A stretch of 64,000 nucleotides of DNA, from contig NC_065420.1 of assembly GCF_024362695.1 (NCBI RefSeq), positions 11,075,420 to 11,139,419 on the forward strand, in the 5' to 3' direction. A model generated the notes under the pieces. It did not search any database, was not told the origin of the DNA, and saw only the letters and a program-made list of their open reading frames with translations. The position numbers were made by a program, and so were the translations under genes. Positions 50,001 through 62,000 of the stretch are shown one piece after another (the stretch's first letter is position 1; every line of letters begins with the position of its first letter). Origin of the DNA: Pectinophora gossypiella (taxonomy: Eukaryota > Arthropoda > Insecta > Lepidoptera > Gelechiidae).

Positions 50001-53000
50001 AACTCTATTATTCATGTATCTTTTTTAGGTATCAGTAATACTTTCTAACTTAGATTATTTTTCTTGCTAGAGGGCAGTTTACCACTTATTTTTGGTAAAA
50101 GTATAAGTTTATACTTAGATTAAAATCTCTTAGAAGTTCCTAAGTTATTTTGTTTGTAAAAAAATACGTAAAAATATATTTGAAGTAGGTAATTTATGTT
50201 TTGTTTTAAGTTTGTATAACATTGTGTAAACTTTACACTGTAAGCTTATTTTGAGTAGTAGTATATTGGTTATACACTTATTTAAAAATCGCTAGAAGTT
50301 TCTTAATTATTTTGATTTAAACATAACAAACATTATACCTTTAAGTACATTTTTTATTAAATTCATGGTAATTTCATTTGTAAAAATACTTATACCTCAT
50401 AGTAGGATTTTTAGGTTTTATGATTGTTATTTAATTGTGTAAGAGTAAAGTAGTTAAACTCATTTTTTATTTTCTCAATTTATACTTACCTTATACTATA
50501 CTTACTATTTGTTAGTGGAAACGTTCATAAGTAACCTTTTGATTATTAATGTAACTTTGTTTATTGATACTTTTTCAAACTTAGTGGTTGGTACTTACTT
50601 GATTTAAGATAATTTTAAGTGCCCCCCCAATCTGTTCAACCCGAACATGTATCCGAATTCCAAATATGATATAATCTGTGGTAGGGATAAAAAAAAGAAA
50701 TAAAACGACTTCCTGTTTAACCATGTAACTATAATGGTGGTTTTATTTTACTTCCACAAAATTAATTAATTAAAATCAGTGAAGTTCATTTCAAAACTTA
50801 TCTTTGTGCTAAACAATCGTAACGAATACTCTGGGGGATGATTCAGACCATGATTCTGAGTCAAAATCAAGTGGAATTTTCCGTCGCATAATTCATGTTT
50901 TTTTTTAGTTTTTTTTAATTTTTTTCAATTCTATGTATACTTTTGCGATGGAAAATTCCACTTGATATTAACTCAGAATAATCAGCTGAAACATCCCCCT
51001 CAGTATTCGTTACGATGTCACTTACACCCCGTACAAGTACATACGGTAGCTATACAACCAGGTATGGGTGTTAGTGACACCGTAACGAATACTGAGGGAG
51101 GTGGTCTGAATCATCCCCCGTTCACTAACACCCTGTATAGTATAAACGTGAATGTTTTCACTAATACAGTTGGCGCGACCATTATTGACGGCGATACGGC
51201 TCACTTGGTGACGTTGATCTAACAGAAAGCTCGGTGAGGTGTGGGTACTTAGTTCATCTTGCGATGGATGTACCTCTGACTACCCCAATTGAGATATAGT
51301 CGTGAGTCGTGAGCTTATGTTATGTTGTTAAACGTGTTATGTTGTTAAACCACGTAACCGCGTGTTTGAAAAATCACATTTTATGATTTTCTGATGAAGT
51401 TAGGTAGCCTTTTCTTTTTCATTTCTATCGTTAACCAACATTATTTCACAATAAGCGAAGGTTGGTGGTAGGGCTGGCAGAGGAAGACCTAGAAGGACGT
51501 ACATTAGGGAGACCAAATTGGAGATTACCCCGATGGGAAATAAGTATACATATTTTTACAATAAAATTATGATTTTTTATGTATGCTGTTCGTTAGAAAG
51601 TTAAACGTCATTTCAAATGTGTATCACTTTGTGTTCGTAGTGTTTGATGGTATTACCATAGGGAAAAATAATGTCTTACCTAATTTTACATTATTTCAAT
51701 TTAATAATAATAATTCCAAGTAACATTGAGAGTTCACATTTTATAAGAAAAAACAGTGAAGAGTCATCTCACAATATCCTGCATTATCCTACTTCCCGTG
51801 ACTGAACTCAATACCACGTACATTTTTTTTTCATGTCACCAAGTTTCCCTTGGATGATTATTACCATCCCCGTGCTACTTATGATCGATGTAAAGGAAAA
51901 TAATTAAAAAAAAAAACAATATTTTTCATATTTTAATATTTTTTTTATTTACACATAAATTCAACAGCTAGAGTATTTACACAATAATAGACTAGTATGA
52001 CTGGTGCTCCCGCAATCAGGACAGAAATTACTTACAACATAATTTAATACATTTGCTACCGTTAACTTCTTGAGTTTCTCGAAGCTTTTGGTAGCGCTAA
52101 CATAACTTACGATCTCTTCAAAAGGGAGATGTTAATGTTTTTTCCTGACTATAATAGAGCGGATTGGAAGCGGCCCGGTGACTTTGGTTCCGATGAGGTG
52201 ACCTTTGTGGTACTTTCTGGTGATTATGGTTGCGTAGGGGCCCCCAAGTCCGTGGCCTAGGAGCGGGTTACCGAGGGGGACCCAGCCGCCGAAGGAGTGT
52301 GTTAGCGGGTCCCACGGGAGACTCCAGTGGCCGAGGGACGCGGGTTTAGTGACAGAGAGGGGTAAAGGCGCGGGACCGAATCCGTACAAGCCGACATGGG
52401 AGGTTGGTTTGATGAGGGGCAGCTTCGCTATGGGCGCTACAGCGGGCAAGACTGGCGCAACTAATGGCACTGGGCTGACGGAGTGTACGGTTGGTCCTAC
52501 TTTCTTCACCACGGCGTTGAATCCTGTATGGTCGTCGGCGTAGTAGTCGACGACACGCACGCTGCCGTCGGGCTCCACCAGCGAGTAGGAGCCCTTGACG
52601 ACGCCGCCGTCGCGGATCTCCCACTGGCCCTTCTTGTCGTGGGATATCGGGTCGTTCACCGCGTAGTTGTACGCGTAGCGCGGGTGGTGGTCCTGATTGA
52701 CAAACACATATTTCAATAGGCTACTTGACGAAAACGAAAGTTTTCTTTGAAGTTTGTTGTTTGTTTGTTAGGTGAAGTCATTAATAAAAGCGGTCAAACG
52801 TCGTACTCAACTTGTTAATTCGTAAATAAAATTCGAATATAAATCGAAAAGTAGACATTGATTTTTGATCATCTTAGACTTAGATACTTCTATAACTAGA
52901 TTTTATAATTTAACTTTACATGAGTCATGTCAAAACCTGAAACCCACACGATAAAAGAAAAATGTTTCTCTTTGACTCAGTCAAATACCATATCGCCTAC

Positions 53001-56000
53001 ACTTTCAGAAACTACTTGATTGTAATCGGTAAAGGTACTACATTAATAATCTTTAGTTATAAACGATAATAATGAATGACGTGAGTTCTTGAAAAACGAA
53101 TCACCTATAAAAAGTATTTATTGAATGGAGAATCAGTTGTTGTTGCTTTTTGGTTATTTCTACTCTGGTATCGTGTGGGTGGATGAACAACCTCAGCAAC
53201 CAAAGTGGTTTCCACTCTAGCAGGATAGGAGTGACATAACACGGTACTTACTACAGTTGTGATCGCGGGCACTGGCACAATCCCGCCTGAGGCACCAACC
53301 ACCGCTATCGCTAGGGAACACGTTATCTGGAACAACACGAAAATTTAGCCTCATACGTGTCCACTACTGCGAAAGGTCTTCCTGATAGAAGTAGATCGTA
53401 TATCTGAGATCTCACTGAATCAATATTTAAAAAATTTTTTCTTACGAACTTCTGTTAGTTTTAGCTAATCACTCTTTGCTTTACTATAGGTAATTATTAT
53501 TTCTTGCACACAAGACAAGAAACAATTTAAAGGTACATAAGAAAAATTACAGTACAATTGGCGGTCTTATTGCTCTACGGCAATTTCTACCAGACGCCAA
53601 TTGGCACGAGTATCGCATCCAGTTACGTTGACTAATATTCCAAAAAAAAAAGTATTTATTTCAGTTCGTTCACTTAACGTTATAATTGGTGGAAAAAAAT
53701 ATTACCATGAAAAGTCGATTCATTGTGTTTCAAACTAATCTCTCAGCTGTTGAAATGTGTAATGTTGTGATGTTGTCCGCCAACGCTTTTATAAGTCAGT
53801 AAATTCAGCCCCCGACCTGAAAGACAAGAGTAACCCGTTCTACAGACGGGTTGCCTACAACAACTACTCTATGACAAACAGCTGGCTTCTTTAATTCGTT
53901 ATTCTAGGGCAAATACCATGAGTGGTTTACGTGTTTATGTCTGGTTTCATGTTCACACGCTAATTGTTACAGTCGGGTATTGATTACAGTTATTAAGGTC
54001 GCCTGATAGTGTACGTTTTTCTCTAAGTCTTGTGGTAATAATGACAGACATTACCTTTGTAGGCAATCAAGCTTTTTGCTAGTTAGTGTGGTTTATGTAC
54101 ACTCGAAGCTCTTGAAGTAATGGTAAATAAAACATAAGTTTACATTACCACACAGTGGTTGTATGCTTTATTAGTGCGCTTACAATAATTGACTAATTAT
54201 TATAAATATTAAATATCTTATTTACACGTCCGTCGCATGCTTAGGGGTACACAGAGACATAGAGTAGGTAGCGGCATTTTTGTTCATCTTATGGCTATTT
54301 AGTAACGAGGTATTCAGTCTGGTTTACGTTCAGTGTTTAAGGCCGAGGCCTCCGTAGCCTCCCCAACCAGATAGCAAAGGTCCTCGCTCCAGCCCTAGGC
54401 CCAGGTCTAGGGGCGCTGCAATAGGTCCCTTGGCGATTCCATGACCCCATCCTCCGAGAGGAAGGTCCAAAATCGGGGCAGATTTAATGATAGGTGAATA
54501 ATGGTCGTTCAAGGGAGCCGATAGGATTGGTCCGGATTTGTAGATCGGTCCTATGGGTAGTGGCTCAAGAAGTGGAGCCTTGTTGATGATAGGGCCGGAT
54601 AGAATAGGGGCGGGTCTGATGAGGTGGTCGGATAAGATCGGTGCAGGGGCGATGGCCTTGACGAGAGGGGCTCTGTAGAGTGATGCGGTGGAGAGACCTG
54701 CACCGTGACCGCCGAGACCGATGGGGCCAATGGGACCGCCATGACCAATGGGGCCAATGGGACCGCCGTGACCGATGGGGCCAATGGGACCGCCGTGACC
54801 GATGGGGCCAATGGAACCGCCGTGGCCGCCGTCGTAGATGGGGCCGGCGATGGGTCCAGTGATGAGTGGAGCAGCAGCTAAGCCGCCGAGTTTGGCGACT
54901 GATCCTACGTTGATAGGCGCGATGTGTCCGATAGAGGAGCCGATGACAGGCAGGGCCGCCTTGTAGATGGGCGCGGGTCCGGTGGGGTGCAGGTTGGGGC
55001 CGAGCCGCTTCACCACGGCGTTGAAGCCGGTCTTGTCGTCCGCATAGTACTCCACTACGCGAATGCTGCCGTCAGGCTCCACCAGGGAATATGCTCCTGC
55101 GAAATAAGGTTATCTTTGTATCGTCATGGTAAAAAAAGGTGATTTTACATCCTTCCTAAGCACTCAATGCTACTCTACACGTTTTTGGAATTTTTGAAGT
55201 TTAGAATTTATTTATTTAGTCATCGATTCAAATATGAGTTTATAGGGCAGCTAGCAGCTAGTTTACCAAAATTATAATTTCGCTAAATAAATAGTGATTT
55301 TAAAATGTAATATTAGTGTAACGCGTACCTTTGACGACGTCTCCGTCACGTTTCTCCCATTGCGCCTTGTTGTCTCCGGTGTGGGGGTCCTTCACGGAGT
55401 ATTCGAATGCGTACGCCGGGTACGCCTGGAAAACACATTAATTTACCTAAAATGTTCTAAACTATGATATTACATTTTACTACAAGGTAAATAAGGTATT
55501 AGTACCTTATATGTGTTCCACTTCGAAGCCTTATAAATTAGCTTTGACAGTTCGCCTCAAATAATCGAACAGTGATCATCACCAGCCCATTAACGTCCCC
55601 ACTGCTGGGGCACGGGCCTTCCCTATGGATGGATAGGGAGATCGGACCTTAAACCACCACGCGGGCCCAGTGCGGATTGGTGGTTATTGACGACTGCTAA
55701 TGCAGCTGGGACCAACGGCTTAACGTGCCTTCCGAAGCACGGAGGAGCTCGAGATGAAAACTTTTTTTTTGTGGTCACCCATCCTATGACCGGCCTTTGC
55801 GAAAGTTGCTTAACTTCAACAATCGCAGACCGAGCGCGTTTACCGCTGCGCCACCGAGCTCCTCAATGATACTTAAACAAAATTGTTAAAATGATATCTT
55901 ATCTTCTTTACTCTTGTGCTATCTCACATAACATAAAATAACATAGTATCACGTCTGTATCCCCGAAGAGGTAGGCAGAGGTGTATAATGTATACACCCA

Positions 56001-59000
56001 CACCTCGCCAGCACTATATTCTCGTGTCATTTGTAATCGTCATTCATTGGAGATGGAAGATTAAACTAGTTTCTCTGTTGGGAGGTCTTGGTCCAAAAAA
56101 GCGCTTACGTTAGGTAAAACACAAAGAAAATTAAGTCGAAAAAAATCTGACTCGAATGGGACTTAACCCGCAGCTCTTGTCAAGCCGGGACGAGCGTGTT
56201 AACCATTACACCACCGGGTCCACCTCCTGTCCTGTGAAATTCTTTCGATCTGTGTATCGTCATTAAGCCGACGTCTGTTTTTACATTTAAATTTTCTCTG
56301 TGAGTTCTGACTGTAAGGGTGGTATTAATAAACTAATCTCAGCTTCGAGACTGCCCTCAAGATCATGTCAATGTGACAGTTCTTATATAAAAACAGGGAC
56401 TTGAGCATGATCTTGAGGGCAGTCTCAGCTGAGATTAGTTTATTAATACCACCCTTAGGGCTATAAAAACAAAAATCAGCTAAAACACGATTTCAGAACA
56501 AAGGAAGTGTTCAAATAACTCACGTAGTAATCGGCAGAGGCGTGCCCCGGGGCGTAAACTAGGCCGCCCAAGCCCAGCCCTCCGTCGGCCTTGGTCGACA
56601 CCGCCACAGCCAGGAGGCAAGATATCTGGAACAATCGATGTCATACAATCAAAAGCTTTAAAGCTTATAGAACATGAACACATAAGCGCACAAAACACCC
56701 GTAATCCCCAATGTATCAAAGCCACAAGCAATCAGACGACAACTTGCAGCCACTTTTGACGCGGAATCTTAACGTGGACATGATGAACCATTATGGTGAC
56801 ACGTGATCACCCCGTCGCCCATAAGGCTTTATATTAGAAAGAAGACACTCCCTCTATTGGTTGGTTGGTAAAAATATCATAAAGATATTTAAATTCGAGA
56901 TTCGAAACTCAAATGTCCACTTAACTCGTTAAAAAAACTTCATAAAAAATAAACAAACTAACCGCAAGCAACTTCATGTTGACGGAGACAGTCCAGTTGT
57001 AAAAAACGCACTAAATTAATAATTTGCCGTCGAGCGAATTTATAGGCAAATTGCGTTAGACCTTCGTATCCTTAGTCGACGGAAGTATGCGTGCGGTGCC
57101 GGCAGCTGGTTGCATCAGGTTCCTTTCGGTCAGCCTTCGCTGGTGAAAACGTAAGAATACCTAATGAGGACCCCCGCATTTTGCGCAGGACGACCGCGCT
57201 CTATTTTCTGCTAATCATCTCTTAAATGCTTAACGGCTCACTTCCCATTCGACGTTTTAATTACTTAACCTAATTATCCTCTTGCAATTATTATTACGCT
57301 TCGATTTAATTCATTATTACGTCGTATTGCATCATTGTCCTCTGTTAAGTTATGCTACTGTTATGCCTTAATTAGTAAAGGCCAATGATCGGCCAATAGT
57401 CGTCGGCCTTCATAAGGAATTCGTTAAGTAGAGTACTTGTTTTATTGACATGTCAACATATTTCGTTTCCTATTTTCTTTATACGGTTACACGCGTTACG
57501 CGGAATTGGATTGCCGACATAAGTATACTTTGCCTTGTTGACAAGGTAATTGGTTGAATTATCGAAACTGGTCGAAAAAAATGAGCATTTTGGCTATGTT
57601 TCGCCGAGCCTAATAATTGTAGGATAGTGAAACTGTTAGGGCGGTAAACGGGTACTAAGAAAGCCCTATCGAGCGTGTCTGGTTGACGCAACGTTGGATT
57701 AATGCGACGGGTCGGTCCACTTGCCGCGCATGCGTGCGGCGACGCGGCGGCGCACGCGGCCGATATCGGTCAATAAGTCAATAAGATCATTACCGTAGAT
57801 CGCTCATGTAACACCAGTAACAGCTTGTTCCTAGAGCAATTTGCAAGTCTAATATACCTGAGCTATGCCGCTTATTCAGATCGTTAAGTGACTTCATACA
57901 CTATAAAATGAAATTGAACCTTATGACTAAAACAATTTTGATCGTACCTATAGCACTTAAACCAGCTAGCCAACCGGTCAGCGATATTGCGATTTATGGC
58001 TTTATTTAACGGTCTAGGATCTTTACAAACATATAAGATTTATATCTACTGTTGGTAACATGTATTATTAAGGACTTGCTATAGTTTGAATGGAATTTAT
58101 GCATCCGGATCTATTACAGTCTAATGGAGAAATAAGGCAAGTTACGTACAAAGTGAATTATTGCACCCTATTTCGTTACTTGTATGAAATTCTTCTACCT
58201 GCCTCAATCCTTTATTTAGTTATACATTTTCTATAACTAAATGTAATCATTATTCTTCGTTTAGGGTGGTATTAATAAATGAATCTCAGCTGAGACTGCC
58301 CTCAAGATCATGCTCAAGTCCGTGTTTTCTATAAGAACGGTCCCATTGACATGATCTTGAGGGCAGTCTCAGCTTAGATTAGTTTATTAATACCATTCTT
58401 AGTGCCTAGCCTCTCCAAATAATCTAGAAGTAAATATAGATCTTCTATACATTTTTTTTTTGTTTGATATCTGTCTCAAACCGTTTTCAAAATAGGTGTT
58501 GGTCGTATAACTTATGCGATTCAACTAGACGCCTTGCTGGTACGTAATCACGACGCGAGTAGATGTATAGTCAATTCGGACGGATGCTTATTTCTGATTC
58601 AATATTGTCAACAGGCATACAGCTGTCTCCCGGCAACTGTCCTAGCGTCATGCGTAGAAAGCGTCTGGTGTTCTGGATCTTCATCGGCGTCTCAGACTCA
58701 GCTATCGCGCGCGCTCTGGTTGTGGTGCGGGTCCTGGGGCGCGCGCGTGTGGCTACCGCTGCTGACCAGAGATGCAGCGAGGCACCCCGACACCTCGCGG
58801 CACACCTTCATGGCTAAGAGGATCATGCTGCCCTTCCATTTGAATATCTACCCGCTGAGTGAGTTGAACTGCTGCTATAGGAGAGTCTTAAAAGTTGTTG
58901 TTGCTGCTGCTATAAGAGTTTTCTTATTGATGAGTAGAGGCGCCCTCTTACCCCTTTAGGCATTGCGAATATTTCACATGTCCCCTCTATAACATAAGAC

Positions 59001-62000
59001 CCGACTATCTATTACTTCATTCAGATGAAGTGCAATAAATGAGAGAGTGAAAGTATTTGTCCGGCCAAGTAGTTAATGCCATCTGCGGCAAATCTACGTA
59101 AATCATGTCAAAAAAAAGAAAGTATGTAACCAATTACTATGCGGTTTATCACATCCGAGGACTTAAAAATGGCTGCAAGTTACCTTTATTACTTGTGATT
59201 CTGCCCTATCGGATATCGCGGACGTTTATATATGTAACTGATCATCTAATTTCAGCAATTCTGTTCGACGACGCCATTCTCTTGGGCGCAGAGAACGATA
59301 CAACGCTGTACGCTTCGGACGCCGACTCCATATTCTCGCTGCCTTTCTGTGTCGTCAACAGAACGGTTTGTATAAATATACATTTTGTTCTTTGAATCTC
59401 TTTCGGCTGGTACCAATGTGACAAAACTCCAGCAATAACATCAGAAAAATATCTAGTGCCTTTTACCATGCTAGCTGGAACAGACCTTATATCATACCTA
59501 CTAGCTGATACCATATCAGCTATGCACTTCAGCAATGTCACTGGAAAATAATCTAAGATCGTCCTTGGAAAGTACGCAAAGTCCGTCCCTGCGTTTTGAT
59601 TTATCTAACTTTGTCTAAGTGGTAATCTTCAAACAAAGCGTTCCAAAGTCTAGTGAAACAACAGAGAAACAGGAACACTTTTGCGATTATAATATTAGTA
59701 TAGATTGTGATCTATCAACTGTTTTTTTCAGAGCCAAGTTTACCTGCATCAAATCCTGCGGCAGCTATTACGTCGCAACCTGGGCTACCATGCGTGGGAA
59801 ATCGCCCGCTCATGTGCGCAGCTGCCATACTTTCCTCACTCCTTAGAACTACTGCTCCACGAGGTGTTAGAGGAGGAAGCCACCAGCAAGGAGCCTATAC
59901 CAGATGCCCAGCTGCCCAGTATCATCGAGTTCGTTCACGAATTCCCTGTGTATCTACAGGTTAATATTGCCATACTTTCCACGCTTCTTGGAATTTGACA
60001 CTCCACTAAATGTTAGCCACCAGAAAGGAATCCATACCAGATGCCTAGCTGGCCCAGTATCATCGAGTTCGTTCACGAGTTCCCCGTGTATCACAGGTCT
60101 GTATTGCCATACTTTCCACGCTCCTTGGAATTTGTCACTCCACGAGGTGTTGGAGGAGGAAGTTACCAGCTAAGAACGCATACCAGATACCCAGCTGCCC
60201 AGTATCATCGAGTTCGTTCACGATTTCCCTGTGTATCTACAGGTTTGTCTAAGTAACTAGTGTTAAATAAAATGTAGTTAATAAATACCAAGGAGTTTTA
60301 GGCGTAATTAGGTTTTTCTTTCGAGTATAAAGGAAACTGTTTTCTCTTTCCAGACAGTGGTGCAGTGCGCGAGAAAGACAGAAATAGCGTTATGGGCGTA
60401 TCTCTTCTCAGCGGCGGGCAAACCCAAAGAGCTGTTCCAGGAGTGCTTGCATCGCAAGATGTTGGATACTGCAGCTTCTTACCTTATTATTTTGCAGGTA
60501 AATTGTTATGCTTATCTATTATATATATATTTTTAATTATCTTTAAATTTGAACATTCAATATTCCCGTTGTAAACACTCTTTTATAGTAGGGACCCTGG
60601 CTGGTTTTCTCTTTCAAATTGTTCTTTCTTGTACTATGGTCTTATCAGTCTAAAGGTTAGGTAATAAACCTCTTTTTACATAACTTTTGCTCCTTTTCAC
60701 TACCGAGAACGTTGCCAAAGTGGGAATATTCCCGGGAAAGGCCCATCACTTTTACACCCGGTGAGAGCCCTCTGCGCTCCCCATTTGTCCGGTCAAATAG
60801 TTAACGCCATATGCGGATCTACAATAAATCACGTCAAAAAAGGGGCTTTGACAGTAGTTAGCTTATCGTCTACATGCAATTATACAATTAACGTTCTCTT
60901 TTCAGCTGTGCCAGGTATTTAAGACGAATTATTTCATGTTTTTTTCTCAGTTTTCCACCAATAATTTGTATAATAAAAACTCGATGTGACTCGTTACAGA
61001 ATCTAGAGAGTTCTGCAGTAAGTAGACAGCTAGCAACACAATTATTGGACACAGCGCTTCAGGAAGAAAGATGGGACCTGGCGAGAGATCTAGTGCGCTT
61101 CTTAAGAGCTATAGGTATGACTTTAATTTATTTCGACCCATCCATATTTTGCATATTACGTATAGGTTTTCTTATTTCATTTCAACGGTTTATTTTGTAG
61201 GTGTGTATTTTAATGATTGTTATTGGGCCGTCAAAGGCCGAAACGACTACGTAATTATAGAAAATGAATGGATACTGTGCAGCACCAATTTGTCTCTGTT
61301 GGGACTCATGATCATCCCCCTAGTATTATCCTGTTTTTCACAGGGTCCGCTTACCTGACCTGAAGATTTGACAGGTCTAGTTTTTTACGTGGTAGCCCAG
61401 TTGGTAGAACGCTTGCCTCTCACTTTGAGGTCGCAGGCTCGAATCCAGTACAGGCCTAAACCAATGATTGTCGAATTTGTTTTCGATTTCATGTTTGGAT
61501 CATAAATGATTATCACGTGCTCAGCGGTGAAGGAAAACATTGCCGAGAAATGCATTTTCGGAGGTATGTGTTCTAACTTGTATTGGGCTCGTTTTCCCTT
61601 CGCGGGTTGGAAGGTCAGACAGGCAGTCGCTTCTGTAAAAAACCGGACTTGTCAAATCTTCAGGTTAGGTAAGCGGATCCTATGGGAAACGGGATAATGC
61701 TAGGGAGATGATGATGATAAAAGATGTCTTATCTTATCCCTATTATGAGTATTAGGAAACAATTTGCGATAAACTTGTTATGCTTTTGTAGATCCAAACG
61801 ACGTGGATTCACCGCGCAACTCGGTGAACGTGCAGGCGAAGTACGGACAAGTGGTGCAGTCGCAGATCGTCAGCCCCAACGCCGAGGACTTGTCCGTTAT
61901 ACTCGGGAGTATGCAGGTCGGTCTCATGGCTTATACATTGAGGTATTTTGTCCGGCAAAATACCTTAAATACCACCTTCAAGTGAAGTGAAAATCATATA

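Larger units (their letters stand above)
41779..50815 (+). mobile_element. Pao/BEL LTR retrotransposon, apparently recent
   Basis: A 9037-bp element with direct LTRs 41779-41962 and 50633-50815, starting TGTTCAACCC and ending GCTAAACA. They differ by about one base in an A-run. A 5-bp target duplication ATCGT lies at 41774-41778 and 50816-50820. It has a likely primer-binding site and one open gag-pol frame (43016-48322). The insertion is inside a family B MITE within RIC1 intron 14. An internal inverted repeat at 48304-49883 carries foreign coding sequence. LTR near-identity indicates recent insertion. Confidence 0.93.
37455..58614 (+). other. RIC1 intron 14, 21 kb, containing three genes and a retrotransposon
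   Basis: The donor ccg|gtgagt and the acceptor gtcaacag|gca are both phase 0. The flanking peptides (ending DEDNNP; starting AYSCLPATVLAS) are adjacent in RIC1 proteins, so this is one intron. It holds minus-strand cuticle genes at 38068, 52132 and 54330, the BEL element 41779-50815, and several MITEs and SINEs. Stretches 57000-58260 and 53724-54166 show no gene. Confidence 0.85.

Noticed and set aside
59969..60247. Exon 17 copies as functional alternative exons
   Set aside because: Both carry the same one-base insertion, and one has an in-frame stop at the homologous position, so they cannot replace the exon.
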